Source of the DNA: Callorhinus ursinus
Taxonomy: Eukaryota > Chordata > Mammalia > Carnivora > Otariidae
Assembly: GCF_003265705.1 (NCBI RefSeq)
Contig: NW_020313143.1
Span: forward strand, 62,001-126,000
Length of the DNA: 64,000 nt
Direction: 5' to 3'
The notes under the pieces were generated by a model. That model worked only from the letters and a program-made list of their open reading frames with translations, had not been told where the DNA came from and did no database searches. Every line of letters starts with the position of its first letter. Within the stretch, counting starts at the first letter, position 1. The position numbers and the translations under genes are program-made. Of the stretch, positions 46,754 to 56,885 are shown piece by piece.

Positions 46754-47549
46754 TGCTGAGACTTTCTGTTCTTTTTTCATTTGTTTCAAACATGTTTATG
46801 TTCACTAATTGAAACCTTTTTATCATGATACTTTAAAATCTTTGTCAGAGAATTCCAACATCTGTGCCATCTTGGTATTCTTGTCTGTTGATTCTCATTT
46901 CTTTTTCAAGTTGACATTTGACTGGTACATAGAAGATGGATTTTTATTGTATTCAAGACTTTAGGACTTTATGTTATGCAATTTTGCATGTCATTTAAGT
47001 TGTATGTTTTAGCAAACCTTCTGTGATACCATTTCAATGGAGGAAGGAGGTTGTCATCTCATAACAGCCAGGTAGGGATGCAAGTTTAGGTTCCCTATGT
47101 GGTCTCTGATATCACCCCAGAGGTTGGGGAGGGGTGCCTGGTCAGTCAGGTGAGTGTGGAATCCATGCTCCCCACTCAGACTTTGCTGGCCTGGTGGGAG
47201 TGGAGCTGCGTTTTCCTCTGTGGTATTTGGCTGTAGTAGGATAGTTATGATCTAAAGGATTTCTTTTTTTTTCTTTTTTAAAATTATGTTCAGTTATCCA
47301 ACATATAGTACATCATTAGGTTTTGATGTAGTGTTCAACGATTCATCAGTTGCGTATAACACCCAGTGGTCATCACAACACGTGTCCTCCTTAATACCCA
47401 TCCCCCGGCTAGCCCATCCCCCCAACCCCTCCCTTCTGTAACCCTCAGTTTGTTTCCCAGAGTCCAGAGTCTTTCATGGTTTGTCTCCCTCTCTGATTTC
47501 TTCCCATTCAGTTTTCCCTCCCTTCCCCTATAGTTCTCTGTGCTACTCC

Positions 47550-50500
47550 TTATGTTCCACATATGAGTAAAACGATATGATAACTTTCTTTCTCTGCTTG
47601 ACCTACTTCACTTAGCATAATCCCCTGGAGTTCCATCGATGTCAGTGCAAATGGTGGGTATTCATCCTTTCTGATGGCTGAGTAATATTCCATTGTATAT
47701 ATGAACCACACCTTCTTTATCCATTCATCTGTTGAAGGACATCTCAGCCCCTTCCACAGTTTGGCTATTGTGGACATTGTTGTTATGAACATTGGGGTGC
47801 ATGTGCCCCTTCTTTTCACCACATCTGTATCTTTGGGGTAAATAACCAGTAGTGCAATTGCTGGGTCGTAGGGTAGCTCTATTTTTAACTTCTTGAGGAA
47901 CCTGCAAATGTTTTCCAGAGGGGCTGTACCAGCTTGCATTCCCACCAACAGTGTTAGAGGGTTCCCCATTCTCCACATCCTTGCCAACATTTGTTGTTTC
48001 CTGTCTTGTTAATTTACACCAGTTAATTCTAACTGGTGTAAGGTGGTATCTCATTGTGGTTTTGATTTGTATTTCCCTGATGACAGGTGATGTGGAGCAT
48101 TTTTTCATGTGTGGTTAGCCATTTGTATGTTTTCTTTGGAGAAGTGTTTGTTCATGTCTTCTGCCCATTTCTTGACTGGATTATTTGTTTTTGGGGGGTG
48201 TTGAGTTTGAGAAGTTGTTTATAGATCTTGGATGCCAGCCCTTTATCTGTGATCTGTGATGATGATTCATTGGCAAATATCTTCTTCCATTCCGTGGGTT
48301 GCCTCTAGTTTTGTTGATTGCTTCCTTTGCAGTGCAGAAGCTTTATATCTTGATAAAGTCCCAAAAGGTCATTTTTGCTTTTGTTTCCCTTGCCTTTAGA
48401 GACGTGTCTTCCAAGAAGTTGCTCTGAGGTCAAAGAGGTAGCTGCCTGCATTCTCCTCTAGGATTTTGATGGATTCCTGTCTCACATTTAGGTCTTTCAT
48501 CCATTTTTTCTTTGTGTATGCTGTAAGAGAATGGTCCAGTTTCATTCTTCTGCATGTGGCTGTCCAATTTTCCCAGGCCCATTTATTGAAGAGACTGTCT
48601 TTCTTCCATTGGATAATCTTTCCTGCTTTGTCGAAGATTAGTTGACCATAGGGTTGAGGGTCCATTTCTGGGCTCTCTATTCTGTTCCATTGATCTATGT
48701 GCCTGTTTTTGTGCCAGTACTATGCCGTCTTGATAATCACAGCTTTGTAATATAGCTTGAAGTCAGGCATTGTGATGCCCCCCAGCTTTGGTTTACTGTT
48801 TCAACATTCCCCTGGCGATTTGGGGTCTTTTCTGGTTCCATACAAATTTTAGGATTGTTCGTTCCAGCTCTGTAAAAAATGTCGATGGTAATTTGATAAG
48901 GATTGCGTTGAATGTATAGATTGCTCTGGGCCTCATAGACATTTTAACAATGTTTATTCTTCCAATCCAAGAGCATGGAATGTTTTTCTATCTCTTTTTA
49001 TCTTCCTCAATTTCTTTCATAAGTGTTCTGTAGTTTCTAGAGTACAGATCTTTTACCTCTTTGGTTAGGTTTATTCCTAGGTATCTTATGGGTTTTGGTG
49101 CAATTGTAAGTGGAGTCGATCCCTTAATTTCTCTTTCTCCAGTCACATTGTTAGTGTACAGAAATGCAACTGATTTCTGTGTATTGATTTTGTATCCTGC
49201 CACATTGCTGAATTACTGTATGAGTTCTAGCAACTTTGGGGAGGAATCTTCTGGGTTTTCCACATAAAGTATCATGTCATCTGCGAAGAGTGAGAGTTTG
49301 ACTTCTTTGCCAATTTGAATGCCTTTTATTTCCTTTTGTTGTTTGATTGCTGTGTTTGACTGCTGAAGCTAGGACTTTTAGTACTATGTTGAACAATAGT
49401 GGTGAAAGTGGGCATCCCTGTCGTGTTCCTGACCTTAAGGGGAAAGGTCTCAGTTTTTTCTCCATTGAGAATGATATTCGCTGTGGGCTTTTTGTAGATG
49501 GCTTGTATGATATTGAGGTATGTTCCCTCTATCCTATACTTTGAAGAGTTTTAATCAAGAAAGGACGCTGGATTTTGTCAAATGCTTTTTCTGCATCAAT
49601 TGAGAAGATCAAATGGTTCTTGTCTTTTCTTTTATTAATGTGTTCTATCACGTTGATTGATTTCCAAATGTTGAACCACCCTTACATCCGAAGAATAAAT
49701 GCCACCTGGTCATGGTGAGTAATCCTTTTAATGTACTGTGGGATCCTATTGGTTAGTATTTGGTGAGTATTTTGGCATCCATGTTCATCAGGGATACTGG
49801 TCTGTAATTCCCCTTTTTGATGGGGTCTTAGGTTTGGGGATCAAGGTAATGCTGGCTTCATAGAACGAGTTTGGAAGTTTTCCTTCTATTTCTATTTTTT
49901 GAAACAGCTTCAGTAGAATAGGTATTATTTCTTCTTTAAATGTTTGGTAGAATTCCCCGGGGAAGACATCCAGCCCTGTACTCTTGTTTTTTGGGGAGGT
50001 TTTGGATTACTTCTACAGTTTGCTCTGATTATTGGTCTGTTCAGATTTCCTACCTCATCTTGTTTCAGTCTTTCGTAGTTTATAAGTTTCCAGGAATGCA
50101 TCTATTTCTTCTAGATTGCCCAATTTGTTGGCATATAGTTGTTCATAGTATGTTTTAACAATTGTCTGTATTTCCTTGGTATTGGTCGTGATCTCTCCCC
50201 TTTCATTCATGATTTTATTAATTTGGGTCCTTTCTCTTTTCTTTTGGATACGTCTGGCCAGAGGTTTATCGATCTTATTTATTCTTTCAAAGAATCAGCT
50301 TCTGGTTTCCTTGTTCTGTTCTACCATTCTTCGGGTTTCTATTTCATTGATTTCTTCTCTAATCTTTATTATTTCTCTTCTCCTGCTTGGTTTAGATCTT
50401 CCATTGCCGTGAGTGGGATGTTAAAGTCCCCTACTATTAATGTATTATTATCGATATATTTCTTTACTTTGGTTAGTAATTGGTTTATATAATTGGCTGC

Positions 50501-50860
50501 TTCCATGTTGGAGGCATAGATATTTACAATTGCTAGATCTTCTTTTTGGATAGAACTTTTAAGTATGATATAGTGTCCCTCTACATCTCTTACTATATAT
50601 AGTCTTTGGCTTAAAATCTAATTTGTCTGATAGGCGGATTGCTACCTCAGTTTTCTTTTGAGGTCCATTAGTGTGGTAAATCGTTCTTACCCCCTCACTT
50701 CCAATCTGGAGGTGTCTTCAGGTCTAAAATGAGTCTCTTGTAGACAGCATATGGACGGTTCTTGCTTTTTTATCCAATCTGCTACCCTGTGCCTTTTGGT
50801 TGGAGCATTTAGCCCATTTACGTTCAGAGTAACTATTGAAAGATATGAATTTAGTGTCAT
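47550..50860 (-). pseudogene. L1 ORF2 remnant with internal deletion
   Basis: Starts near 50860 with the endonuclease amino end (SYLSIVTLNVNGLNAPTKRH; CCLQETHFRPEDTS). Endonuclease text stops near 50395, where it joins abruptly to RT-linker sequence, so roughly a kilobase of the chain is missing. RT follows with LFADD active site text at about 49270-49300 and [10 protein letters not shown] at about 49150-49175. The carboxy end reaches the stop at 47550. Several frameshifts: dead. Confidence 0.9.
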
Positions 50861-50941
50861 GGTATTGCCTGTAAAGTCCCTGTGTCTGTAGATTGTCTCT
50901 CTTGCTTTCCAGTCTGTGTTACTCTTGGGGTCTCCCTTCAC

Positions 50942-51827
50942 TTACAGAATCTCCCTTAATATTTCTTGCAGGGCTGGCTTGGTGGTCACATATTCCTTCA
51001 GTTTCCGTCTGTCCTAGAAGCTCTTGATCTCTCCTTCCATTTTGAATGACAGCCTTGCTGGATAAAGTATTCTTGGCTGCATGTTCTTCTCATTTCGTAA
51101 CCTGAATATGTCTTGCCAGCCCTTTCTGGCCTGCCCGGTTTCTGTGGATAGTTCTGATGTTATTCCGATGTTCTTCCCTCCATACATAAGGAACCTCTTC
51201 TCCTTAACTGCTCTCAGGATAGCTTCTTTGGCTCTGAGATTTGCAAGCTTCGCTATCATATGTCGGGGTGTTGACCTATTTTTATTGATTTTGGGAGGGG
51301 TCGTCTCTGCCTCTTGGACATGAATGCTTTTCCTTTCCCAGATTAGGGAAGTGCTCAGCCATGATTTCCTCAAATATACCTTCTAGCCCTCTCTCTCTCT
51401 CCACCCCCTCTGTGATCCCGATAAGTCTGACATTGGTTTGTTTCAAGGCATCACTAAATTCTCAAAGCCTTTCTTCATTGACTATTGGTTGTCTTTCTCT
51501 CTTTTCCTCAACTTCCTTCCTTTCCACTAGCCTGTCCTCTAGATCACTTATTCTCTCTTCTGCCTCACTGACCCTAGGTGTTAGAACATCCAATTTGGAC
51601 TGCATCTCATTCATAGAATTTTAAAGTTCGGCCTGACTGATCTCATTTCTGCCCTTAGGGATTCTGTATTGTCATTTATGGTTTTTTTCAAGCCTAACTA
51701 TTAACTTTATACTTGCTATCCTGAATTCCATCTCTGACATCTTACCTATATCCATATCGATTAGCTCTGTGGCAGAGAATAATGCCTCTGGTTCTTTCTT
51801 TTGTTGTGAATTCCTCCTTCTAGTCAT
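50942..51827 (-). pseudogene. L1 ORF1 remnant
   Basis: Amino end MTRRRNSQQKKEP near 51827, followed by the coiled-coil region (frames broken between 51360 and 51670). The frame 51014-51373 then shows the RNA-binding and carboxy-terminal parts (TPRHMIAKLANL, DIFRLRNEKNMQPRILYPAR). ORF1p would bind L1 RNA as a trimer. Frameshifts in the coiled coil rule out function. Confidence 0.88.
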
Positions 51828-52088
51828 TCTGCCCAGGGAAGGATGGGTTAGTGAATGAACGGAGTCCAAATTATCAACCACAACCTAGAAAAAATCCAAA
51901 GTTGTCAGAAGCCACCACAGAAAAGCAAACAAAGCCAAAATGAAACAAAACAATAAGACAAAGTGGGGGGGGGAGAGAGACTATAATCTCACAAGGTGGA
52001 CAAAGCAGGGTGATCCACTTGTTCCTGATTGAATTTTGGTCTTTGTGTTAGAAGACACTACATCCCAAAATTGTAAAGAAAGCAAAAC

Positions 52089-52132
<44 letters not shown>

Positions 52133-53505
52133 TGACTAGAATGAAAAAAGGACTAGAATGAGGCCTAAATCTATAAAATGTAGATGTGAAAAAATAAAAG
52201 TTAAAAAAGGACTTTAAAACATAAGTTGGTAAAATAAGAATCTGGATGAAACGGAAAAAAGGTTAAAATAAAAAAAGAAATGGAAAATTTTAGGCTGAAG
52301 GATAAACAAGTTGTGAGGAAACACCTGGAGCTCAATATACTATTTTCCCCTGGCCCTGGGGTTTTACAGTCTCAGGGGATCCATAAACTTGTCATTCACC
52401 TATTTTCCAGTCTGTCTTCTTGGGGCGGGGCCTGCTGTTCTGCTTCTCGGGTGTCTTTGCCTGGGCTGAGTTGCCCCACACCTTGTCAGGTGGATGAGTT
52501 CAATGTGAGCTGGTCGTCTGAGTGGCTTTTGTTCCCTGGCGTCTTTCTGCACCTCTTCAGAGGGTCAGAGTAAAAATGACCATGCCCGGATCTCTGGCGC
52601 AGAGCTGCAAGATCACGGTCCCCCCTCGTCAATAATCCCACGGGTCAACTGTCTCCACTTCTCTGTGCGCCAAACTCCACAGACTCATGTGGTTCGTGCC
52701 CACTGCAGTTCCCCCCGGGGGGAGTCGCAGGGACCCGGAAGCGTCAGTGCACTTCTTGTCTTGGCAACTGTGAGTGGTTGTGGGCTCGTGTGTGCACCCT
52801 GTTCCGCTACTGCCAGGTCGCGGCTGGGTGTCGCCCTACCATCCTTCCCAGAGCCACCACTGCCCTGAGAGCTGTTGCCCGACTGTGGGTGTGCAGCCGT
52901 TTCGTCCCTCCCAGGGGATGGTAAACGGCCCACACATTCCAGTGCTTTTCAGGGTGCTCAGGCAAAGAGTGGTCTCCCTACCGGACCGGCTTGTGGTTTG
53001 TGGTGACCAGAGCTGTGAGCCCCTCCTGGGCTCCCTGACCATAACCAGTTTTCCTGCTCCACTGCTTGGGTGCTCCATCGGTTCAGGCACCCCCGTTCTT
53101 TCTATGTCTCCTGGGATCCTGAGACCACAATGACCCACCTAGAATTCTTCCCTTTTCATCCCCTGAGCCCCTTTCAGAAAGGGGTGTCTCTCACTGGAGC
53201 AGATTTCTAAGCGTTCCGATTTTGCATTCCAGTGTTACATCACTTTCTGGTAGCCAGCTTATGGAGGCTCCCTGCCCCCTCCATTTATTTTCCGATACTT
53301 CCCCACAGATTCACAACTCTGCACCTCCTACCTTGTAAAAAGCAGTCGTTTTTCTGCTTGTAGAGTTCCAGATTATTTCCCTACATCTCAGGCTGAATTC
53401 GTGGGTGTTCAGAATGGTTTGATAGATATCCAACTAAATTCGAAGGACCAGATGAAACAAGGTCCCCTACTCTTTCACCATCTTTCCTCCCTCCCCTCTG
53501 GGTCT
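51828..53505 (-). promoter_or_regulatory. L1 5'UTR, GC/CpG-rich internal promoter region
   Basis: The 1.65-kb 5'UTR carries a GC-rich stretch at about 52430-53110 with many CpGs for this window. L1 5'UTRs hold a sense promoter and often antisense promoter activity. The frames 52774-53133 and 52836-53138 are consequences of GC content. An AC microsatellite lies at 52091-52131. Confidence 0.72.
52091..52131. repeat. (AC)n microsatellite in L1 5'UTR
   Basis: About 20 AC units between ORF1 and the GC-rich 5'UTR part. Confidence 0.96.
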
Positions 53506-53506
53506 T

Positions 53507-54025
53507 GTTTTTTAACCATTCTGACACTCTATGTCTTTTGATGGGAGCATTAATCCATCTACAATCAAAGTAATTATTGATAGATAGATATTTAGTGCCA
53601 TTTTTTACTTGCTTTGTCATTGTTTCTGGAGATTTTCTCTGATCCTTTCTTGTCTTTGTCACTTTTGGTCTCTCCTTTCCACTCAAAGAGTCCCCTTTAA
53701 TATTTCTTGCAGGGCCGGTTTAGCGGTCAGGAACTCCTTTAGTTTCTGTTTATCTGGGAAATGCTTTATCTCTCCTTCTATTCTGAATGATAGCCTTGCT
53801 GGATAGTGTGTTCTTGGCTGCAGATTTTTCCCATTCAGCTCTTTGAATATATCATGCCACTCTCTTCTGGCTTGACAAGTTTTCTGTTGGGAAATCTCCA
53901 CCTAGGCTTGTGGGTTTTTCCCTTGTAAGTTAAGGTCTTCTTTTGTCTTTCTGGTTTTAAGATTTTTTTTCTTTATCACTACGTTTTGGAAATTTAATTA
54001 CAGTATGTCTTGGTCATGGCTGAAG
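53507..54025 (-). mobile_element. Older L1 piece: ORF2 start and ORF1 end
   Basis: Antisense L1 with the start of ORF2 (endonuclease, INAPIKRHRVSEWL text at about 53520-53560), spacer, and ORF1 carboxy terminus in the frame 53683-53901 (EWHDIFKELNGKNLQPRTHYPA, KPALQEILKGTL). Its 3' continuation is not found on the left side of the full-length L1. Confidence 0.82.
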
Positions 54026-54423
54026 AGGGAAACCCCCCCATTCCACTGAATGTTTCCCAGTCCTTAAGATACTACCTTCTCACACACAGTTTCAGTCCCT
54101 GAGTACCCCACATCCTTCTTTCTCCTCAGCAGAGACAATGGTTCTATTTCTTTGATTCAATCCCTAGAGGCCCCTGCAATAGCCCAATACTAGTGGTTTA
54201 CATTAGGGAAGAAGGTTGGGGCTGTTTCAGAACTGCAGAAGGAGTGGTCTTCTAGAGCTGTGGGTCTCCAGCATTCCCGACACGTTCAAAGATGCATTCA
54301 GTTCTATCCTGACAGCCACCTACTTCCTACAGCCCCCGAGTTCCAAAGGGAGCACCAGGCAGTAATAATAAGAAACTGCCATTCACCGTGCTTAAAAAAT
54401 GTCAATAACATCATAATTTAAAA
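54026..54423. other. Anonymous sequence
   Basis: No feature recognised. Confidence 0.45.
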
Positions 54424-54439
54424 GTAGTACAGGTCACTA

Positions 54440-54630
54440 AGTCACAGGAATAAATGGCACAGCATAGGGAATATAGTCAGTGGTATTGTAAGAGTGTTGT
54501 ATGGTGACAGATGGTAGCTACACGTGTCGTGAGCATAGCATAAGTTATAGAGTTGTTGAATCATTATGTCTTACACCTGAAACTAATGTAACATTGTGTG
54601 TCAAATAGACTCAAAATAAAAAAAAAAAAA
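54440..54630 (+). mobile_element. Short L1 3' end with target duplication
   Basis: About 190 bp of L1 3'UTR (gcacagcatagggaatatag, cttacacctgaaactaatg) with an A-tail at 54619-54630. 16-bp duplication with one mismatch: gtagtacaggtcacta at 54424-54439 and gtactacaggtcacta at 54631-54646. Confidence 0.94.
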
Positions 54631-54646
54631 GTACTACAGGTCACTA

Positions 54647-55103
54647 TAAAAAAAATTAACCATTGGCTTGGGAAGCGTTAAACGTCAGTGCCAAAATAAA
54701 GTTAGGGCAACTGGAGCCCTGGAGGCTTCAGGACACAGTGAGGAAATTAGAGTAACTCGAGGTTTCATGACTGAGCAGACATTCACGCAGCAGTTTCTCC
54801 AATTTCTTTAACCTTTCTTGACTTCCTATACCCTGACCTAATGTATGGATCGAATAATAGTTTACTCGAATAAAAGTTTGGATGAAAGGAGATATAATTT
54901 TGAGTACTATTTGCTTACATTAGCTTTGCCAATTTGATTTTCCCACCCTCCAGGTCATCTTTCCTGGAGGAAATTCCTGTTCCTCTGACCCCTCCCTGTC
55001 TGTCTACTGCCTTAAAAACCAGTCAGTTCACATTCTTCCCATTCCCAGGTCTCTTGGCCCCAGGGGCAGGATTTCACTTGGACCACCATTATTGTTGTCG
55101 TAG
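54647..55103. other. Anonymous sequence
   Basis: Nothing recognised. The 85-residue frame at 54934-55191 includes a CAT-repeat-encoded His run. Confidence 0.45.
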
Positions 55104-55143
55104 TGGTCATCATCATCATCATCATTATCATCATCATCATCAC
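55104..55143. repeat. (CAT)n microsatellite
   Basis: About eleven trinucleotide units with one interruption. Confidence 0.93.
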
Positions 55144-55457
55144 CTCCAAGAGCGGTTGTTGAGTGAGCACCCATGGGGGAATGTAAAATGACCAGTCATA
55201 AATCCCTGGTGGCCCATCATCTACATAAGAGATTGCTGGGTATATGAAATGTTCCTGACCCTTCTTTCATTTCTCCCCCTCTCCCCCACAGGCGGTTTTT
55301 AGACTTTTTCCCTTATCAATCTCTTTTTCCTTAGAACATGAAATTTTAGTACCACAGCTGAAATGTTAAGTGTTTATGTACTGTGGTCCTTTGTACTGCC
55401 ACAAACCATTGTAATGTGAAGGTTACCAACTCCCTACCCTTAAGAACTCATTTTTAG

Positions 55458-55921
55458 TCCGGTGTGGGGACTTTCCTTCCCGGTAGTCGGTTGTCATGGT
55501 TGGTGGGTAGTAACTGAGCCAAGATGTGGAATCTGCTGGCTCTTCGTCAGATTGCCCAGAGGACCATAAGTACTGCTTCACGCAGGCAGTTTGAAAATAA
55601 AGTTCCAGAGAAATAAAAGCTATTTCAGGAGGATAATGGAATTCCAGTGCATCTAAAGGGTGGAGTAGCTGATGCCCTCCTGTATAGAGCCACTATGATG
55701 CTTACAGTTGGTGGAACAGCATATGCCATATATCAGCTAGCTATGGCTTCATTTCCCAAGAAGCAGGATTGACTTCAGTTTATCATCTCAGCAGGCAGTT
55801 GGTTCAGTTTCATTCAGCTCTCTATGGACCAGATAAATAAATGAGTTCTTCTTTGGGGATCAATATTTATTGACTTATACTAACTGCCACCAATAAAGCA
55901 GACTTTACCATGAAAAAAAAA
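55458..55921 (+). pseudogene. COX7A2P: COX7A2 processed pseudogene
   Basis: COX7A2 encodes a small single-membrane-span subunit of mitochondrial cytochrome c oxidase with an amino-terminal presequence. Here an ATG at 55524 opens a frame collinear with the whole precursor: presequence (LLALRQIAQRTIS), mature start (FENKVPEK), KGGVADALLYRATM, the membrane segment LTVGGTAYAIYQLAMA and carboxy end FPKKQD, with the stop at 55770-55772. There are no introns. One codon is missing at the start (codon 2) and codon 31 is TAA (55614-55616), the only disabling change I see. 5'UTR, 3'UTR, AATAAA (55892-55897) and A-tail are present. Exact 16-bp duplication aagaactcatttttag at 55442-55457 and 55922-55937. 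A young retrocopy. Confidence 0.96.
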
Positions 55922-55937
55922 AAGAACTCATTTTTAG

Positions 55938-56039
55938 CCCATTTGGGAGTAATGTCTGTTAAGAATGCATTGAATATTGTGATGAGCACAAAAGCTGGAA
56001 CCCGATTATATGGTGTATGATATGTGGAACTCTTCCTTA
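55938..56039. other. Anonymous sequence
   Basis: Nothing recognised. Confidence 0.4.
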
Positions 56040-56165
56040 GGCTCTGCTGGCTTACCCTTGGTCATCTGTAAAAGGGGACCCAGGACGCCTTCCTTACAGA
56101 ACTGTAGGGAGGGGTAAGTGGGAAACCCAGTACAGAGCACACAGCACATAGGAAGACTTCAAGAA
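56040..56165 (+). mobile_element. MIR SINE fragment
   Basis: Phrases ttggtcatctgtaaaagggg, cttacagaactgtagggagg and gcacacagcacataggaag follow the MIR 3' half. Confidence 0.55.
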
Positions 56166-56789
56166 CTGTGAGTCCTGGCCCATCTTTCTCCTCCTTCCCA
56201 GAGAGTGATGACTGTTACCTAAAACCAAACAGCATAACTGCCGCAGAGACCACCCGGAAAACGTGGCAGTAAGAAGTAGCCTCTACTCACATAATGAATG
56301 AAGCTTTGGGGCCATTTCTGTGTTGCAGGATGGCTTTGCTGAGGGATTTGGGGTGGGAAAAGAGGATCCTCAAGCCGTGTCCTTTAATTCCTCGTCCTGT
56401 CCTGTTTCTTTATCTTCTAGATCGATATTGGAAAAGCAGTTTGCTATTGAGCCCCCAAATGAAGAGAGAGTGCAGATAAAGAGGAGGCAGGAACCACAGG
56501 CCCTTGACCCTCACACCAGACCCCATTACCCACTCTAGGACCATGCACGGGAATTTCATCTGTACCATCAGCTTCTTCAAAGAGAAGGGTGGGGGAGCTT
56601 CTTCAAAGAGAAGGGTTGGGGAGCTGTGTACCCACGTGGGCACAATAGTAGAAACGTGTAAAACTGCAAGTTTTCAAGTCCTAGAGGGTTGTCATCTATC
56701 AAGGAGAACTTTGGTTGCCCTTTGGGGAGTGTCAGTGGTACAATGCCATTCCTGTTCCTGCCTAGATGACTCTGGAAGATGGATTTTTT
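56166..56789. other. Anonymous sequence with a short tandem repeat
   Basis: A 24-bp unit (gcttcttcaaagagaagggt type) occurs twice at about 56571-56619. No gene recognised. Confidence 0.5.
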
Positions 56790-56885
56790 CCATTGTGATG
56801 AGTCTGAGTTTGTCATCTGTCAAATGGGTATAAGGATGCCATCCTTACAGAGATGCTGTGAGAGAGAATACTGCACATATATAAT
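56790..56885 (+). mobile_element. MIR SINE fragment
   Basis: gtttgtcatctgtcaaatggg, then catccttacagagatgctgtgagag, as in the MIR core/3' part. Confidence 0.55.

Larger units (their letters stand above)
42090..47255 (-). mobile_element. Old L1 5' region (5'UTR and ORF1), split by an LTR and a younger L1
   Basis: Antisense pieces of one old L1 lie at about 42090-42842 (ORF1 coiled-coil coding text, e.g. agtcccacaggtccttgagg), 43283-43334 (ttggttctaaaatttatat) and 46754-47255 (ORF1 start and 5'UTR: taaaatctttgtcagagaattcc, agccaggtagggatgcaag). They read on in the right order when the two inserts are skipped. Too diverged to carry a frame. Confidence 0.68.
47262..53505 (-). mobile_element. Full-length L1 LINE with GC-rich 5'UTR
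   Basis: All parts lie in order on the minus strand: 3'UTR (47262-47550), ORF2 remnant (47550-50860), ORF1 remnant (about 50942-51827) and 5'UTR (51828-53505). The 5' end is recognisable from the reverse of gaaagatggtgaaagagtag near 53466-53495. Total about 6.2 kb. An internal ORF2 deletion lies near 50395, and both ORFs have frameshifts. Flanks do not show a matching duplication: an old L1 5'UTR lies on the left, another L1's ORF2/ORF1 on the right. Confidence 0.93.
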
